From assembly GCF_000332055.1 (NCBI RefSeq), contig NZ_ALVZ01000182.1, positions 1 to 42,346 on the forward strand: a DNA stretch of 42,346 bases, written 5' to 3'. Origin of the DNA: Xenococcus sp. PCC 7305 (lineage in GTDB: Bacteria > Cyanobacteriota > Cyanobacteriia > Cyanobacteriales > Xenococcaceae). Positions 39,928 through 42,346 of the stretch are shown here, one piece after another. A model generated the notes under the pieces. The model did no database searches. It was given only the letters and a program-made list of their open reading frames with translations, and was not told the origin of the DNA. Each line of letters starts with the position of its first letter. Position 1 is the first letter of the stretch. The position numbers and the translations under genes are program-made.

Positions 39928-42346
39928 TTAGACAAAATCGGTTTCATCAATATCTATCGCATCTATTCCAGTCAAAGTAGCTAAAGTTTGAGGACCAGAA
40001 CTAGCAGTATTTTCGATAATGTCAGTATCTGAGCCATTTTGGCTAATTGTGAGATTGCCAAAGATTAAGCCACCAGTAAGCAGCAAGCGATCAAAACCAT
40101 CCTGGAAATCAGTAATAATATCTTGGTCAGCAGTGTCACCAGAAACTAAAGCAAAGCGATCATTACCAAATCCCCCAGCTAAACTATCAAAACCAAGACC
40201 ACCAAACAAGAGATCATCATTGTTTTGACCCAAAAGCGTATCATCACCAGATCCCCCATAGAGAGTATCATTACCATCCTGACCAAAGAGACTGTCATTA
40301 TTCTCTTGTCCAAACAAGAGATCTGCTTCATCTTGACCTAACAGAGTATCATTCCCAGCCCCACCTTCGAGAGTATCACTGCCTGCATCGCCGTGTAAGC
40401 TGTCATTATCATTGCCTCCTGCGATAATATCATTACCATTTCCGCCTTTGAGAGTATCATTGCCGTTGTCTCCAGCTAGACTGTCATTATCATTCAGACC
40501 TCGCAAACTATCGTTGCCTTCTCCACCTTTGAGAGTATCATTACCAGAACTACCCCCGAGAGTGTCATTGCCCCCTTGACCAAGAAGGACATCGTGGCCA
40601 GAATTTCCTTGAAGCACATCATCCCCAGGCCCACCAATCAAACTATCATCATCATTTCCCCCATCGAGAGTGTCGTTACCAGCTTCCCCGTTGAGAGTGT
40701 CATTGCCATCGAGTCCTGTTATGGTGTCATCTCCATCTGAACCCCAAATGCTATCATCCTTAGCGGTACCAAGGAACAGATCATCTATGGTGTTATCATC
40801 ATCCACTCCATCAATGACAATTTTGACTGTGCCATGAGCAATTTCACCATTACTATCAACTAGTTTGTAGCCAAAGCTATCGGTGGCAAATTCTCCTGGT
40901 TCGAGGAATTCAAATTGACCATTAGGATCATAGTCAAAGGTGCCATTGCCATTATCAGTAACCAATCCCAAAGTTGATGTGGTATCTATGCTCTCTAAAC
41001 TGAAACTATCATCTTCGGGGTCACTGTCATTGGCAAGGACATTATCGGTCGTGAAGGGAGTATCTTCATCGGTGCTGAATTTGTCATCGGTGGCAATGGG
41101 AGCATCATTAATGCCATTAATCGTGATAGTTACTGTGGCGGTATCGGTAGAAGTGCCATCGCTGATGGTATAGGTAAAGGTATCGGTGGCAGTTTCTCCA
41201 TCAGTTAGGGAATCAAAACGGCCATCGGGGTCGTAGTTAAAGGTGCCATCCCCATTATTGAGTACCAGACCGAGGGTGGAACTAGTATCAATACTAGTAA
41301 TAGAAAGGGTATCTCCATCGGCATCAGTATCGTTAAACAGGACGCTGCTAGTGTTGAAGGGAGTATCTTCATCAGTGTTGAAATCTCTGCCAAACACCAC
41401 ATAGCTCTCTCCAGCATTACTATTGGCTCCAGATGCGCCAATAATCAGATCAGCGGTGCCATCCCCATTGACATCGAACGCGCTACTTACCGAAATGCCT
41501 GAACGATCACCCGCAGAAATGCCATTGAGAACAAAACCATTACTGCCATCAAGAGCTGATAATTCGATTGCCGAGCTGGGATTGCTGCTGCCGAATACCA
41601 CATAGCTCTCTCCGGCATCACTATTAGCTCTATTTGCTCCAATAATCAGGTCAGCTAGTCCATCCCCATTGAGATCTCCGGAATTGCTTACCACATTGCC
41701 TGATTGATCACCAATATCAATACCATTAAGGACAAAACCATTGCTGCCATTGAGGGCGGATAATTCGATTGCCGAGCTGGGATTGCTACTGCCGAATACT
41801 ACATAGCTCTCTCCAGTACCACCATTGCCTCCAGGTGCCCCAATAATCAAGTCAGCTAGTCCATCCCCATTGACATCCCCAGCGTTACTTACAGATCTGC
41901 CTGAACGATCATCAGGATCAATGCCGTTAAGGACAAAACCATTGCTGCCATCGAGGGCAGATAATTCGATTGCCGAGCTGGGATTGCTACTGCCGAATAC
42001 TACATAGCTCTCTCCAGTACCACCATTAGCTCTATTTGCCCCAATAATCAAGTCAGCTAGTCCATCCCCATTGACATCCCCAGCGCTACTTACAGATCTG
42101 CCTGAATTATCATCCGCAGTAATACCTTTGAGGACAAAACCATTGTTGCCATCGAGAGCGGATAATTCGATTGCCGAGCTGGGATTGCTACTGCCGAATA
42201 CTACATAGCTCTCTCCGGTACCACCATTACCTCCAGGTGCCCCAATAATCAGGTCAGCTAGTCCATCCCCATTGACATCCCCGGCGTTACTTACGGTCGT
42301 GCCTGAATTATCATCCGCAGTAATACCTTTGAGAACAAAACCATTG
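39928..42346 (-). CDS. FG-GAP / cadherin-like / RTX surface protein, 5' end outside the window
   Basis: The 3' part (at least 806 residues) of a large protein. The frame is open to the window edge; a TTG at 42051 is not a real start, since FG-GAP repeats continue beyond it. In order: at least five FG-GAP units (DxNGDGxADLIIGA motif, about 67 residues each), a divider, two tandem cadherin-like / VCBS-type repeats (each with TDEDTPF, GDGTFNYDP or similar, and TDTFTYTISD), then about 20 RTX nonapeptide repeats of the GGxGNDTLxG type (DNA about 40190-40760) that bind Ca2+, and a C-terminal domain (ITDFQDGFDRLLLTGG) that serves as a type I secretion signal. Probably an exported calcium-dependent adhesin. 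No signal peptide or type I transporter is visible. Confidence 0.92.
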   Translation of the reverse strand, partial: NGFVLKGITADDNSGTTVSNAGDVNGDGLADLIIGAPGGNGGTGESYVVFGSSNPSSAIELSALDGNNGFVLKGITADDNSGRSVSSAGDVNGDGLADLIIGANRANGGTGESYVVFGSSNPSSAIELSALDGSNGFVLNGIDPDDRSGRSVSNAGDVNGDGLADLIIGAPGGNGGTGESYVVFGSSNPSSAIELSALNGSNGFVLNGIDIGDQSGNVVSNSGDLNGDGLADLIIGANRANSDAGESYVVFGSSNPSSAIELSALDGSNGFVLNGISAGDRSGISVSSAFDVNGDGTADLIIGASGANSNAGESYVVFGRDFNTDEDTPFNTSSVLFNDTDADGDTLSITSIDTSSTLGLVLNNGDGTFNYDPDGRFDSLTDGETATDTFTYTISDGTSTDTATVTITINGINDAPIATDDKFSTDEDTPFTTDNVLANDSDPEDDSFSLESIDTTSTLGLVTDNGNGTFDYDPNGQFEFLEPGEFATDSFGYKLVDSNGEIAHGTVKIVIDGVDDDNTIDDLFLGTAKDDSIWGSDGDDTITGLDGNDTLNGEAGNDTLDGGNDDDSLIGGPGDDVLQGNSGHDVLLGQGGNDTLGGSSGNDTLKGGEGNDSLRGLNDNDSLAGDNGNDTLKGGNGNDIIAGGNDNDSLHGDAGSDTLEGGAGNDTLLGQDEADLLFGQENNDSLFGQDGNDTLYGGSGDDTLLGQNNDDLLFGGLGFDSLAGGFGNDRFALVSGDTADQDIITDFQDGFDRLLLTGGLIFGNLTISQNGSDTDIIENTASSGPQTLATLTGIDAIDIDETDFV
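41411..42346. repeat. Exact 201-bp DNA repeats inside the FG-GAP region
   Basis: The FG-GAP motif DNA (CCATCCCC anchor) recurs at 41459, 41660, 41861, 42062 and 42263, always 201 bases apart. A second anchor (AATTCGATTGCCGAGC) recurs at 41561, 41762, 41963 and 42164. Units differ only at scattered positions, so they are recent tandem duplications. The array continues past the window edge. Confidence 0.95.

Noticed and set aside
1-42346. tRNA, rRNA, CRISPR or intact insertion sequence
   Set aside because: Looked for cloverleaf-type spacers, direct repeats with regular unique spacers, and transposase frames with terminal repeats; none found.

Overview
The window is from a cyanobacterial chromosome; I cannot name the genus from sequence alone. 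Evidence: the HIP1 octamer (GCGATCGC) is scattered everywhere, there is a photosystem II small-subunit gene (psb30, 27250-27390), and many families are typical of cyanobacteria (COP23, DUF928, DUF3747-SLH, DICT-domain histidine kinase, CruA-type lycopene cyclase, 475-residue-class NADP isocitrate dehydrogenase). Intergenic spacers carry many heptanucleotide short tandem repeats (STRRs), also typical of the phylum. I see no rRNA, tRNA, CRISPR array or intact insertion sequence.

Layout. 1-3.5 kb: a vanadium haloperoxidase overlapping a tail-anchored small protein, then TrmH. 3.5-10.8 kb: an SLH outer-membrane-type protein, then a DNA-processing group (NurA nuclease plus RecD/Dda-like helicase as a tight pair, and RecJ further on) with a DUF928 protein between. 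11-13 kb: an AT-rich polysaccharide pair (WecG-type glycosyltransferase, XrtA-type deacetylase). 13-16.7 kb: a PBP4-type carboxypeptidase diverging by 18 bp from an operon of rhomboid protease, 2H phosphoesterase-like protein and YebC. 16.7-21 kb: a DICT-GAF histidine kinase and CruA. 21-24 kb: a small conserved protein, RfbC, a 35-residue single-span membrane protein and icd. 24-28.4 kb: a Ser/Thr kinase with TPRs, COP23, a LivF/NatE ATPase, psb30 with terminator, a small membrane protein and an exported Cys-rich mini-protein preceded by a CRP-like palindrome. 28.5-30.8 kb: a two-partner-secretion exoprotein.

30.8-34.5 kb holds a four-gene minus-strand cluster: SBP, permease, isochorismatase-type cysteine hydrolase, ATPase. 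This reads as an import-and-hydrolyse module for an unidentified, probably nitrogenous, substrate. 34.6-39 kb: a polytopic membrane protein divergent from a GH57 hydrolase, followed by what may be a fossil IS200/IS605 end. 39.1-39.9 kb: a PIN toxin-antitoxin pair with a candidate operator. 39.9 kb to the edge: the 3' part of a large FG-GAP / tandem cadherin-like / RTX protein whose FG-GAP units are exact 201-bp DNA repeats.

Most of the window is ordinary chromosomal housekeeping. The most unusual items are the ABC-hydrolase cassette, the Cys-rich exported peptide with its CRP-like site, the non-HerA NurA-helicase pair, the Ser-to-Ala change in the haloperoxidase active site, and two very small membrane-protein genes that are easy to miss.
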